Assembly: GCF_964340395.1 (NCBI RefSeq)
Contig: NC_135559.1
Location: forward strand, 14,168,759 to 14,206,258
Length of the DNA stretch: 37,500 nucleotides
Origin: Glandiceps talaboti
Lineage: Eukaryota; Hemichordata; Enteropneusta; Spengelidae
Direction of reading: 5' to 3'
Each line of letters opens with the position of its first letter. Position 1 is the first letter of the stretch. The position numbers were made by a program, and so were the translations under genes. The notes beneath the pieces are model-generated. The model did not search any database, was not told the DNA's origin, and saw only the letters and a list, made by a program, of their open reading frames with translations. Below are positions 21,159 through 31,220 of the stretch, in pieces.

Positions 21159-21637
21159 AATGTGTCTGTTAATATGTAATCAGAAATTTCAAAGATTATA
21201 CAATACATCAAATAATGAGAATGCATTGATAAACGAAGAAGTATGGTCATAGTAATCCTACGTTTAATCATTGTCTCATTGTTTTCAAAAAAGGGAATGT
21301 GTGTTTTTTTTAATAAATGTGTTTTCACTCAATTTAATGCACAGCATAAAAGAAAGGAGTGCGGAGGTTTTTGTGTTGTTTGTTCCATGTTTGACACAGT
21401 ATGACATATAAGAGTAAACAGAGTGTAGCGTATATTGGATAGGTGTAACAGTTGTATCGATGAATCTAATAAGTACACTGGCTTAGTAACCAGATGAGAA
21501 CAGTTTCAGAGCAAAAGTAATCACTTTTTACAGGTCACATGAATGTCATTGTATTCCTTGTTTCCATATTGTCGTCTCCATTAAAAGATTAGCTCAGCAA
21601 AACGGAACTCATGTGTCGTCAGGTTTACTTGCTTTAC

Positions 21638-21670
<33 letters not shown>

Positions 21671-21765
21671 ATGATATGATATGATATGATATGACATGAT
21701 ATGATATGATATAATATATGATATGATATGGTTTGATATGATATAATATGATATGATATGATATG
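21638..21765. repeat. (GAT)n followed by (ATGAT)n, end of the tandem array
   Basis: The GAT tract shared with units 1 and 2 changes into a degenerate pentamer array of ATGAT type (about 21669-21765). Sequence to the right is no longer similar to what follows the tract in units 1 and 2, so homology between units ends here. Confidence 0.9.
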
Positions 21766-22471
21766 TTGAGAACATTTTTAAGAACATTTTACTTTGCCTT
21801 TAGTAGGCATGTTGATTCCGAGTAAATCTTGAAACACAATTGCAGCCGTGATCGCCAAAAAAGTTTGATTGTGAGTTTAATACCTCTCCGAAATCGAGTG
21901 GTTTACTCAGTTTATTTTTAAGCACCTTGACAATTAATTTCTTTATCACATGTATCTGTACATGGTCTGTTCCCAATGAATGAGCCTCATTCGTCCCCCC
22001 CCCCCACTCCCCTCCCTGTTCTGGTTTTCTTTGTAACAACACTTTTCGCGATCACTGGCCCTATGTCTCCATGATTATTTTTGAAATATAAACTGTGATA
22101 TAAAGGTAAATTACAAATTCATGACAAATGTAATGAAACTAAAACAATCTAAATAGAAAATCTGCCCCTCGTTTAAACACCAGGTATTTGTAAGGTGTGG
22201 TTAAATGTCAGCCCGACTACATGTACTATTATGCAAATAACGTGACACGGGTTGTACCGGAAGATAAAACTATGTCAACGTATTGATATACTGTAGTCAC
22301 CTTTGCGCGACGTGGGTCGATATATTATTATTATTTTAAATATCCTTAGACCTTCGGCTTATAGATAAGAAGTCCACAGTTTATAGTGAGTAAGTACAAG
22401 TAACCATATACTAGCTTAAATAGAGAAACCGCTTTCACCAATCGGTGATCTATGCTTAACGCAAGCGCAGT
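21766..22471. other. Unique spacer
   Basis: No gene, RNA or recognisable element is seen. It contains a C run (about 21995-22007). Short open frames on either strand show no family resemblance. Confidence 0.5.
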
Positions 22472-22500
22472 ACAGTGTTGTGTTGTGTTGTGTTGTGTTG
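22472..22500. repeat. (GTGTT)n short tandem repeat
   Basis: About five to six copies of the pentamer GTGTT or TGTTG. Confidence 0.85.
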
Positions 22501-22537
22501 TACTCAGTGAAGTCTAGCGATAAACACTATGTATGGC

Positions 22538-22633
22538 TAGTCCTGCTTGCAGACGAAGTTAACAAGTCGGGACTAGTACTCGATTCTGACAATGTCAGTA
22601 TCGCGTCCCGTACACCGTCTGCAAGCAGGACTA
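22538..22633. repeat. Nested inverted repeat (96 bp)
   Basis: The outer arms 22538-22555 (TAGTCCTGCTTGCAGACG) and 22616-22633 are perfect reverse complements over 18 bp. Inside lie CGGGAC (22568-22573) with GTCCCG (22605-22610), and CTGACA-A-TGTCAG (22586-22598). The strand could fold into one branched or stacked hairpin. The function is unknown; it could be the core of a small foldback element. Confidence 0.7.
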
Positions 22634-23385
22634 ATTTACGGGTGAACAGGTGTGCAATACGACATATGGTCCAATCTAAATACCCACACTCACTTTTGTT
22701 ACGTGGCGCTGAATTTGGCAGCTGCAAGATATTGGCCTGTGTTCAGTGGTAAACTCAAACTCGCTCCGTTAGCCGTCCCAGAGGTACCGGTCTCTTAAGA
22801 CAGTCTTCTGTAAAAGAAACTCACAAAGACTCAAATATTACTGTTGGGTTGAATGACTTATACGATTTGCAGCATGGGGAACGATTCATTTTGAGCTCCA
22901 CAGTCGTATTCCGGTTATCGAAAAAGGCCCGAAAAGATAAAAGATATGATTGTTTGGCCACTAGGGGCGCTGTTTTAGAACCGGAAGTGAGGGCCAGAAT
23001 TGTAGAGCATTGTTGCAAAGCATAGAGTCTATAAGCATCGTAACCACTGACTAAAGATTTTCTGTCATTCCCCGTAACTTTACGCTATAATATTGCATTA
23101 TCGCCCATCAAATAACGAAATAGCAAATTAACCTCTCGTTCTCCTAATATTTCGCGTAAGTTTGGCTCTGCAATTCGAACGTGAGGAAAACCCAAAAGTA
23201 GCAACATTTTGAAACGGGTAGTACACTGACATCTCACTCACGTTTTCAGTGTGACCTCGTCCATCTGCGTTACCGTTGGAGAAATTGTAGCGATTGCTTC
23301 CAGTCAAACATCGGAACGGAAAAAGGTACAAACACAGAGGAAAGAACCCTCAAAATCACAATATACGCTACAGTTATTGCAGCTT
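22634..23385. other. Spacer with a promoter-like block
   Basis: It contains TATTCCGGTTATCGAA (22907-22922), CCACTAGGGGCGCTG (22958-22972, one base short of a CTCF-like core) and ACCGGAAGT (22980-22988, ETS-type). It also has a 17-bp block (22985-23001) repeated in inverted orientation at 24664-24680, upstream of the - strand pseudogene. No coding gene is recognised. Confidence 0.35.
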
Positions 23386-23394
23386 GTATAAAAC

Positions 23395-23623
23395 CAATCT
23401 GATTAAAATCCGATGTAGATGTCGGCTAATCGTTCATTGCAATTTTACTTTCGTTATTGTGCCTGAATTGACCTTCGAATTCGTGGTACATGTTTGATCG
23501 CCTCCTCTACCGATCAGGACAAAAACGTAAACATGTACCACAAAGGTCAATTCAGGCAAAATAACGAAGGTAAAATAGCAATGAACGATTAGCCGACATC
23601 TACATCGGATTTTAATCAGATCG
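23395..23623. mobile_element. Palindromic MITE 1 (Mutator-like, 9-bp target duplication)
   Basis: A 229-bp element whose two halves are reverse complements over most of their length. The termini are CAATCTGATTAAAATCCGAT at the left and the complement at the right, with one mismatch near the outer end. It is flanked by GTATAAAAC (23386-23394) and GTATAAGAC (23624-23632), a 9-bp target duplication with one change. Long inverted repeats plus a 9-bp duplication suit Mutator-like MITEs, though foldback elements of other families are possible. Open frames over it are artefacts of the palindrome. Confidence 0.8.
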
Positions 23624-24037
23624 GTATAAGACATGGTATGATGAGTGAACCACGTAAACGTTACATGGAAGGCCGATTCATTGAAGGGGTGGGCGATGTG
23701 GTACATCAATCACAATAACAATATTTATGATTCGTTGCCGACTTCAATGGGTTTGTTTTTATACACTGATGGTCCTGAATGAAGAATAGCAAGCTAACCA
23801 AAGTGTGATAGTAAAGTTGAGTATATCAATACAAATATGTTTATGCCAACTTATAACCAGTACATGAAATGTTTTTTTCCGGACAAAGTTTTATGATTTC
23901 ACCCGTGGTGCTACACCACTGTTCTAATAAACAAGAAAGGCCTTAGTATGCGGCGACATCAGTTACAATATAAACATGTGGCTTGGTAATTGTCGACCGA
24001 ACTCTCAATATTGCAATGACTGTAGCTGGAAGCTGTT

Positions 24038-24288
24038 CAATCTGATTAAAATCCGATGTAGATGTCGGGTAATAGTTCATTGCTATTTTACCTTCGTTAT
24101 TTTGCCTGATAATGTGATATTATTTTTCTTGGTACATGTTTACATTTTTTAGCCTGATCGTAGAGGAGGCGATCAGGCAGGCTAAAAAATGTAAACATGT
24201 ACCAAGAAGGTCAATTCAGGCAAAATAACGAAGGTAAAATAGCAATGAACGATCAGCCAACATCTACATTCGGATTTTAATCAGATTG
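24038..24288. mobile_element. Palindromic MITE 2 (same family, 9-bp target duplication)
   Basis: A 251-bp copy of the same element with termini CAATCTGATT and AATCAGATTG. It is flanked by perfect direct repeats GAAGCTGTT (24029-24037 and 24289-24297). The inner stem is longer than in MITE 1. The central loop is inverted relative to MITE 1: TAGAGGAGG here, CCTCCTCTA there. It is inserted in the - strand pseudogene at 24289-24657. Confidence 0.85.
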
Positions 24289-24657
24289 GAAGCTGTTGTC
24301 AGATTTGTAATTTTCTAATCGTTCTTTTGTCCAGCAACAGACACCAGTAAGGTAAAGAAATATGTTTATCATGTCTACATCGGGTATATTTCGAAGGTCC
24401 TCCGTCCAACTTTCAATGTTTCCGCTGTCGATTAGTTCTATCTTTTGATGCTTGACTCGACATCCACTATTTGTCTCCTCTTCCGTTCTCTCAGAAAATT
24501 ATCATTTTCTAGTGTTTCAAGACCAAGGTTGACAGCATTTCTGGCGATATCTAGTCGATTTAGAAGTAGTAATTTTCCACTCTTTTATGAATGCACGGAG
24601 TTCTTTTACGCCCATATTGTTGACAGCTTCATACATCGCCATACTATTAGATGCCAT
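24289..24657 (-). pseudogene. N-terminal part of a SAP / YqaJ-recombinase-type gene, frameshifted and MITE-interrupted
   Basis: From the - strand ATG at 24657 the reading is MASNSMAMYEAVNNMGVKEL and on into a SAP-like helix. The frame shifts at an A run (24573-24576), continues open with NRLDIARNAVNLGLETLEND, then shifts back near 24450 into the original phase with ESWTEDLRNIPDVDMINIFL and KERLENYKS. The order (SAP-like start, then W-x-x-DL-x-x-IP, then a YL helix, then L-x-x-YKS) resembles the N-terminus of metazoan proteins that carry SWIM zinc fingers and YqaJ-type recombinase nuclease domains. The frame then runs into MITE 2; beyond it (left of 24029) it meets a stop within a few codons. 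Family recognition is from memory of the pattern and moderate only. The two shifts compensate each other. Confidence 0.4.
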
Positions 24658-24944
24658 GACGAAAATTCTGGCCCTCACTTTGTCAGATATGGTGCGCCCT
24701 CTCGCGATACTTTCCTGCGAAACAACCGGAAGTTCGATAACCGGCATACGCCGTAAAACAGTCAAACATCAAAGTTCTTTGAAGTATTTGCAGTTTAGTT
24801 AATAGTCTTGCAAAACCCGCTGGTACAGCCACCAAATCCTGTCGCCAACTGACCAGTGTGGGGAGATGCACATTCCAATGCTTCTTAAATCGCATACGTC
24901 ATCAACATTTGATTTAAAACATTGTTCATTCAGTAATACAAATA
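24658..24944 (-). promoter_or_regulatory. Promoter-like 5' flank of the recombinase-type pseudogene
   Basis: Just upstream of the - strand ATG lie CTCTCGCGATA (24699-24709, close to the palindromic TCTCGCGAGA promoter motif) and ACCGGAAGT (24725-24733, ETS-type). Both are common in housekeeping-type promoters. No TATA box is seen. The regulatory role is inferred. Confidence 0.3.
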
Positions 24945-25264
24945 TGGTTAACAAACAAATTGTTTACAACAAAAGATTTTCTCTTAACCTTATTTAGTAA
25001 ATGTTTGTTAATATAATTAAATCAGCTCAGCAATAAGCAGTTTGTTGAACCGTCCTAAATAGTCCTAGCTAAACAGCTGTTGATTCAATTGGGACACAAT
25101 TTATCACTCTGTGATGACATGTGACCTCTACTCATCAGGTTAGAATAACATTATTTGACCCGGCTCTGTCTCATTAATCAATGTGACCTTATTACTTGTG
25201 TCTTTTTGTCATTAGTGGAATTATCGAATAATCACAATTGTTTATTGTGTGACTCGTAACACCA
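24945..25264 (-). mobile_element. Possible 3' LTR of the envelope-bearing retroelement
   Basis: On the - strand a purine tract, ATTTTGGCGGGGGGAATGGT (25280-25261), lies downstream of the envelope remnant, as a polypurine tract would. Sequence following it starts TGGTGTTAC, and a matching end TTAACCA occurs 320 bp on. AATAAA is present near its start. No second LTR is in the window, so the boundaries are a guess. Confidence 0.25.
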
Positions 25265-25280
25265 TTCCCCCCGCCAAAAT

Positions 25281-26107
25281 ATGTTTGTCCCCAAAACACG
25301 TAACTGGTCAAAATGTAAAGGAAGCAAATTTATTCCACGTCAAAGTGATTATTGAGGACAGACGAGCCCGTATAGTTTATATCATACATCAAGTCAAGTA
25401 AAGTTGGATGGTAAATGTAGAGTAAGTAAGGAATTTGATGGGGTTTTTTTGAAGAGTGAAGTAAGAAAATATGATTTTTTTTATACTGCTGAAGCCAAAA
25501 GTCTGATAATTCGTAAAAATCTGGAAATTCGTATATGTGACGATAGCTTAAATGCCAAAGAAATGGTAAAAGGGTTTGCTGATATGTCGTGAGACAAAGG
25601 TTTTGTAATATCCGTAAAAATGTACTCACAAAGTTCACTTATCTAGCTTAATTAACTTAATTATCTTAAATATTTCTTAATTATTAAAGGCGAAAAGAGT
25701 CGCAAAATTGTTCTTAATCTAAAATTCAAATCTTCAAAATGTTTCGTGTGAACTGTAAAAGTTCAAAACTGTCCGATAGTCTGAGAGTTCAACTTCATTT
25801 CAACAATCAGAGTTGGAAATGTTCAGAGTTCAAAAGTCTGCGTCTCAATATAGCAATATTGAGAAAAACGTCAACATGATGACTTCAAAGTTGAAAGTAG
25901 CTTAACAACTTTGTTAATTAAAGACATTTAAAAGTTAAAGTGTTGAGATCACAATTGTCTCAATTTTCAGTGTGAAAATTATCTCAATGTTCAGAGATTA
26001 AAAGTCCTTATTTAGATCTAATAAGACGTCAAAATAAAATAGGTACCATAAAATCAATCTATTGTTCAATAAATTTGACAACTGTCAACCATTCCAGTGA
26101 TTGTTCC
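25281..26107 (-). other. AT-rich sequence between envelope remnant and purine tract
   Basis: Open frames on both strands at 25330-25638 are unrecognised. The part at 25700-26000 is rich in short repeats of GTTCAGAG, TTCAAA and TCTCAA type. It is probably 3' non-coding sequence of the retroelement, but nothing proves that. Confidence 0.3.
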
Positions 26108-28379
26108 TTAAATTGTGAACCATGTTAAGTTCAAGGGGTCACATTTCGGAATAGAGTTTTGAGGTTGAAGCGGAGTCGCATTTGCACTAGTCTGGCGGCA
26201 AATGTCGTTACCGTTACTAGTGTGGATGTCGGTTGTCACATCACTTAACCTACTCTTTACGAGTCTAGCATCTTCATGAATGAAGGGGCTCTCTAAGGGG
26301 TTGTCATGAATTGTGCAATTAGTTAAAGAGGTCATGTCCTTACTAGAATTACACGTAGTATGATCTGAAATATTAGGCAACATCGGAATGACATGCATTT
26401 CATGATCAATTGGACTTTCCTCAGAAGCCGTTGTCTTAACCATTAGTTTGTGCCAATATTGTTTAATGGCACGCAGACAGTACTTATAAGTAATCATAAA
26501 TATGAAACAGAGAGCAAAAATACATATTGCCTCAACAATGTATTTAATATAATCGGTGTTATGTGGAGGTTCAAATGGTTTTGTAGAGGATGGGTGTGTA
26601 GATATGAACCAAGAAATTTCCTGCGCTTCAACTCTTTTGGCCAATAAGATTTGCAACGCTATATTAAAAATTTCTCATTCTCCACATCAGATATATGGAC
26701 AATGCCAAGTTAACACATGATAATGCTAGGGTCACCCAAGTTGAATTTGGAAACATTGTAAATACTGATGGATCATCATTAAAGTTTATCTTCTCGTGCC
26801 GAAATTGATCCATAGGAGTAAGAAAGACTTTAGAATTATCACGAAGCATAGTGGCAGCACGATTCAAATCAATTTTGATATCGTTTTCTGTGCTCAAAGT
26901 TTGCTTCCACTCAGTCTATAAAATTTCTACATCTGGCAGTTGCACTGATTTAGGAGTATCGCTTAAGGTAGACAATTTCAAAGTAGGAAGGGCTGTGCTA
27001 TATAGGGACATGAGAACCGGGATATTCAAAGTATGACTATATACGATATCATGATCTTGTTGGCAACTATTTCCCAAGGTATCTATATAGTATTTATTTG
27101 AGAATAGTAAACAACCGCAAGGTATCGTGATCACACAAAAATGACACTTTTCAATTTTTTGCAATATTGCATCATTACAAGAAAGATGCCAATCTGATGA
27201 ATAACCCTGAATCAATACTTGCGAATTTCGCAGCACCTGGGCTCTTTGAATGCCTGTGTGACGAACAATTATTTGAGGATTACACCATTTCAAAACTTTA
27301 GAATGCTGATTCAATAATACTGCACGAGCACATGATGGTAGGTCTGGTTTCAAAATCGTAAGTGGTTGACAAATAAGAATGGATAAACCTTGACATGTTT
27401 GAAATTCAGCTGTTGACATTTCTAGAAAATAATCTCCATTTCGCTGTATTGCAAAATAATTTGGCAAGTTATTTAAGACAGTAACAGATTGTGAAATCGC
27501 AGTTCCGTTTGTATTTCGTGCTACTGATGGAAAGGAAGGAATTGGCAAATGAATCACCTTAAATACATCGAAAATCAATGAATGACGATATAAAGGTACT
27601 GGGATATTGATGTAAATATTGCGGCCGTTTCTATAAAATGTAGCTCCTTTTTGACAGTGATAATATGATGCGGTTTCGTGACACAAATGATATTGTGAAT
27701 AATTTTTCTGAAAGGTGTCTTGTAACTTTTGCAGTGAATTTTCTAGAAGCTTGGAAGAGACAAATTCTGGTGGTAAATAGCCTTCCAGCAAGGTTTGCAT
27801 ACCAATTAAACGTTCTGTAGCCTCGGCTATTAAAACATCTAATGTACGTGATCTATCATCCAGAGCATTTAAAAGTAACATATAACGATGAAATTGATCA
27901 TTTGAAAGATGATAATTATGGTCCTGTCACTGTGTTTGCAATCGGAGTCGTTCAATGTCTGCTACTGCAAGAGTCAATTGTTCTACTGTTGAAAAAGTGT
28001 TATTGACAGAAGACCACAAATTGTCAATTCGTCGATTTGTAATTTTGAGTACGGAACTCAGGTCAGCACTAAAATGACGTAATCCTGTACGTTGATTTGC
28101 TAGTTCTTGTTCAACTGATGAAATATGACGTGCTAAAATCGAGACATCTTTCGTCGTTGCTGTTCCAAATAGAGTTTTAGAAATTTGCCCAATTATTGGC
28201 AAAATCGATCTGGTCTTTCGTTCTGAATTATAACCATTATCAAATCCCTTATTTCCATACTTGAATGATGAAAGTCGATCTAGTTCATTTAAGTAATGAC
28301 GTAACTCTTTCAGCTTGTACTTTATACAATAGTTTTTTTTTTTGGTTTTGGGTTTTTTTTTTAAATTGTAGGTCAACAA
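26108..28379 (-). pseudogene. Decayed errantivirus / baculovirus F-type envelope fusion gene
   Basis: Four open stretches on the - strand: 28379-27927, 27881-26916, 26897-26664 and 26656-26108. The first three are in one frame separated by single stop codons; the fourth is in another frame. The first shows a basic cleavage-like motif (RKTR) followed by IGQISKTLFGTA, the arrangement of a furin site and fusion peptide in F-type envelopes, then a helical segment. The second has the Cys-rich ectodomain pattern of the same family (INIPVPLY, then VIHLPIPSF, with spaced cysteines). The third ends in a hydrophobic stretch (WVTLALSCVNLALSIYLMW). The fourth has its own membrane segment (IVEAICIFALCFIFMI) and a Ser/Thr-rich tail. 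Nearly all of the part before the cleavage site is missing, as are gag and pol. It is an old, non-functional endogenous copy. Confidence 0.65.
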
Positions 28380-28693
28380 ATATCATAAATTCATATATTT
28401 TTATTCGTGCAATGTTTACATTTCTTTACATTTGTGTTTGCACAGTCAAACGTACCAAAAATTAAAAATATATTTGTATTGTTAGTCTAAGATGAGCTTT
28501 ATGCTGTAGTGTAAGATAGAACGAAATTAAAGGTACAATTTATCCGTAAAATTTAATTAAATATATTAATAATGCAAACTCGTTGCTATGGTTACATTTC
28601 AGGCCCAGCTAATTGGTTGAAACCACATTTTTATTCATAAATATATGAATAGGTACACGTGACACATGGGACAGGCATAACAAATATATTGAG
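28380..28693. other. Spacer between envelope remnant and LINE
   Basis: AT-rich with no gene seen. T runs at about 28329-28362, next to the truncated 5' edge of the envelope remnant, look like an A tail on the - strand. Whether they mark an old retro-insertion breakpoint is not clear. Confidence 0.35.
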
Positions 28694-30262
28694 GGTTTTT
28701 TGTGTGTTTTTTTTTGTTTTTTTTATTTATTGTCACCTAATGTTCAAAAAATTTACATAATACAGTATAATAGTAAGTATTCAATCAAAGAAATTTTTTT
28801 AATTCATTCCAGTACACATAGTGGGAGATGTTTCCCATCGCTCTAGCCTGATAAGCATCTGTGTTCTGTATAATTTTCAAAAAAGAAATCAGTCCATTCA
28901 TACTTGGCATCACTTTTTTACAACGGCAATTAAACAGAAACTTTTTGATCAGTAATAAGAAATAATTCATTGATTTCCAAGTTTTCTTAGACAAATACAG
29001 CTCAGAATCTTTTTTTATACCTAGTATAACATCAAAAGGAGAGAACTCAAAAATTATGTTGCACTTGTTCTGTAATCTAATCTCTACATGTTTCCATAAG
29101 TCTAGAACATAATTACACTCAAAAAATAAATGCAGAATACTTTCCTCGAAACTACCACAGAATGAACAATTATCTGAGTCAACCTTTCCTCTTATTTTCA
29201 AATATTTGTTAGTGGTAAGAATTCGACTGAACATTCTGTATTGAAAGTTACGTAACGTACAGTCCTTTGTAATGATAAATGGCAAAGAGAAATACACTTC
29301 AGAGTCAAAGTTCCCAAATTGGCGTTCCCACTTTTGTTTACAAATCATCGGTTTCAAGTGTTCTGTTGAAAATATCTCGAACAGTAGAGCATAACTTTTT
29401 TTACATGATCCACCAGACAAAAATATATTAGGAAGTATGTCATTTTCTCGAGTAAAAGGTGACCGGCGCAGTTTTCTTAACCAAGGTCTAGGAATTGCAT
29501 TTACTAATCCCATATATTTGAGACGGTTCGGAGTAAAACTATATTTATCACAAAAACCCTGAAATGTCAAGAAAGAGCCAGTCTCATCCAGGAGATCAGA
29601 CAAATATTTGACTCCTTTATGATACCAAGTATGGTAGAACACTGTCATTATTCACCTTCACTTCCGGGTTAAACCAAATACATTCTGGGGAAACACAGTC
29701 AGCAGGTTTCTTACATTGTATTTTGGACCAACTTAGTAACACACCGTACCAGAAGCTGTTGTTGAAAAATCTTTTTCTTGCAAAATCAATTGTTTGGTCG
29801 GCCGAAAAATGTGAAAGATAAATTGGACTGATACCACCCCAAATAGTAAACAATTTAGCCCACTGTGAATCTTGATTTAGCATCAATCTGTGAATCCATG
29901 ACACGTGAACTGCTTGAATAAAAGAAGGGAGATGCGTCATTCGTAAGCCACCGTGTTCATAATCGCAGCAGAGGCGCAATCTGTTTACTTTATCTTGCTT
30001 TGAATTCCAAATAAAATTATAGAAAACTTTTGACAGAGAAGTTACATTGCTATTAGAGAGAGGGGGTAAAGAAGTGAAAATATGAATAAATGAATGACTT
30101 TACCACATAAAGACAATGGGCGCCATGTCCAATTATCTAAAAGAACTTTCACCTCCTGCATCCTATGTATAAAATTAAGATTCTCAAGTCTGTCTAAATC
30201 AACACTAAAAGCGATACCCAGTACAGAAAAGGTTTCATCAACCCAAAGCAAATTCCTTAGAT
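28694..30262 (-). mobile_element. L1/Tx1-like LINE, 5'-truncated, C-terminal reverse transcriptase part
   Basis: The - strand frames 30251-30042, 29979-29617 and 29648-28785 (two frame changes) read in order as the end of an L1/Tx1-type ORF2. They show VLGIAFSVDLDRL with a downstream LCGKVIHLF, then GGLRMTHLPSFIQAVHVSWI with WAKLF, then a zinc-finger tail FQYRMFSRIL and CSFCGSFEESILHLFFEC (C-x2-C-x8-H-x4-C). The palm motifs with the catalytic aspartates are absent, so the copy is truncated at the right edge near 30262. AATAAA and an A-rich tail (on the - strand, about 28727-28694) mark the 3' end. No target duplication could be confirmed. The element is dead. Confidence 0.75.
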
Positions 30263-30585
30263 AGTGGATCTCCTATATGCAATTATACGGTATCCCCCCA
30301 CATGTACACAAGGATTTTTTTTTGGCAAATGCACTTGGTAAACGACCTCTCCCGAAATATTAATTTGGTTCGACGCATGAGTAAATATTTCATGCCCCAC
30401 CCCCTCAAGCCACCGCACATCTCGAATTTTTCATGCCCCCTCCCATTTTCTCCTCAGCCCCCTGCCCTAAATTAAGTTTGTTCCCTAAGTGTTGTTCGAG
30501 TCCCTAATCCAAAACGAATAGGTTTGATCACAATTTTTATATGATGATGTTGGAAAAGCTTTCAGTTAAGTCTGTTTATGTTACA
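30263..30585. other. Upstream region of copy 4 with C-run transposon debris
   Basis: At 30290-30480 runs such as CCCCCCCAC, CATGCCCCACCCCC and CATGCCCCCTCCC recur after TTTC or TTTTT, similar in style (opposite strand) to the G-run motifs of the elements at 1-812 and 31418-33425. No TIR pair could be set. TTACAG (30581-30586) before the copy 4 start resembles a splice acceptor. Confidence 0.35.
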
Positions 30586-30589
30586 GATA

Positions 30590-31144
30590 ATGACGAAATG
30601 TGGTACATTTGTGACTTTCTTGTGTCAGTTATTTTGTTTCGTCACAATTGCATGTTTAGTGATCACAACTGCTGACCAAAGACGTATCAACAAAGAATTA
30701 CAAACAGATATCCAGAGGTTAAAGGTGAGCTGTTTCTTCATGAACGTAATTAGTGCATAAAGTTGGCCTCAGATTTAGAACCAGGTTCGGATTTGAAAAC
30801 GATACAAGACTAGTCTCATAATGCGCCTCAGATTCAACTCCGTATAATGTCAGATACAAAAAATCACGATGACATCCAACAAACGCCGGGACTCAAACAA
30901 GAAACAGCGCCGTTTATACGTGAACGTAATACAAGTCTGCTTTGTGCACATTACAATTTCTCTTTTGAGGCCAGAACCACTGACGAATGACAAATCTCTT
31001 ACATTTATTGATTGCGCCATGCCCGGGACTATGAAAAGATCAATGAACTATGCCCTCAATGAGGTCATGATTGGATTCGTCAATTAATTCTATACTATTA
31101 AAATAATATACTATGTTTCTATATTATTTCAAAAATATGCAGGC

Positions 31145-31220
<76 letters not shown>

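Noticed and set aside
23294-23709. Paired frames on both strands around 23.4-23.7 kb
   Set aside because: They arise from the palindromic MITE, whose halves encode the same peptide on both strands.
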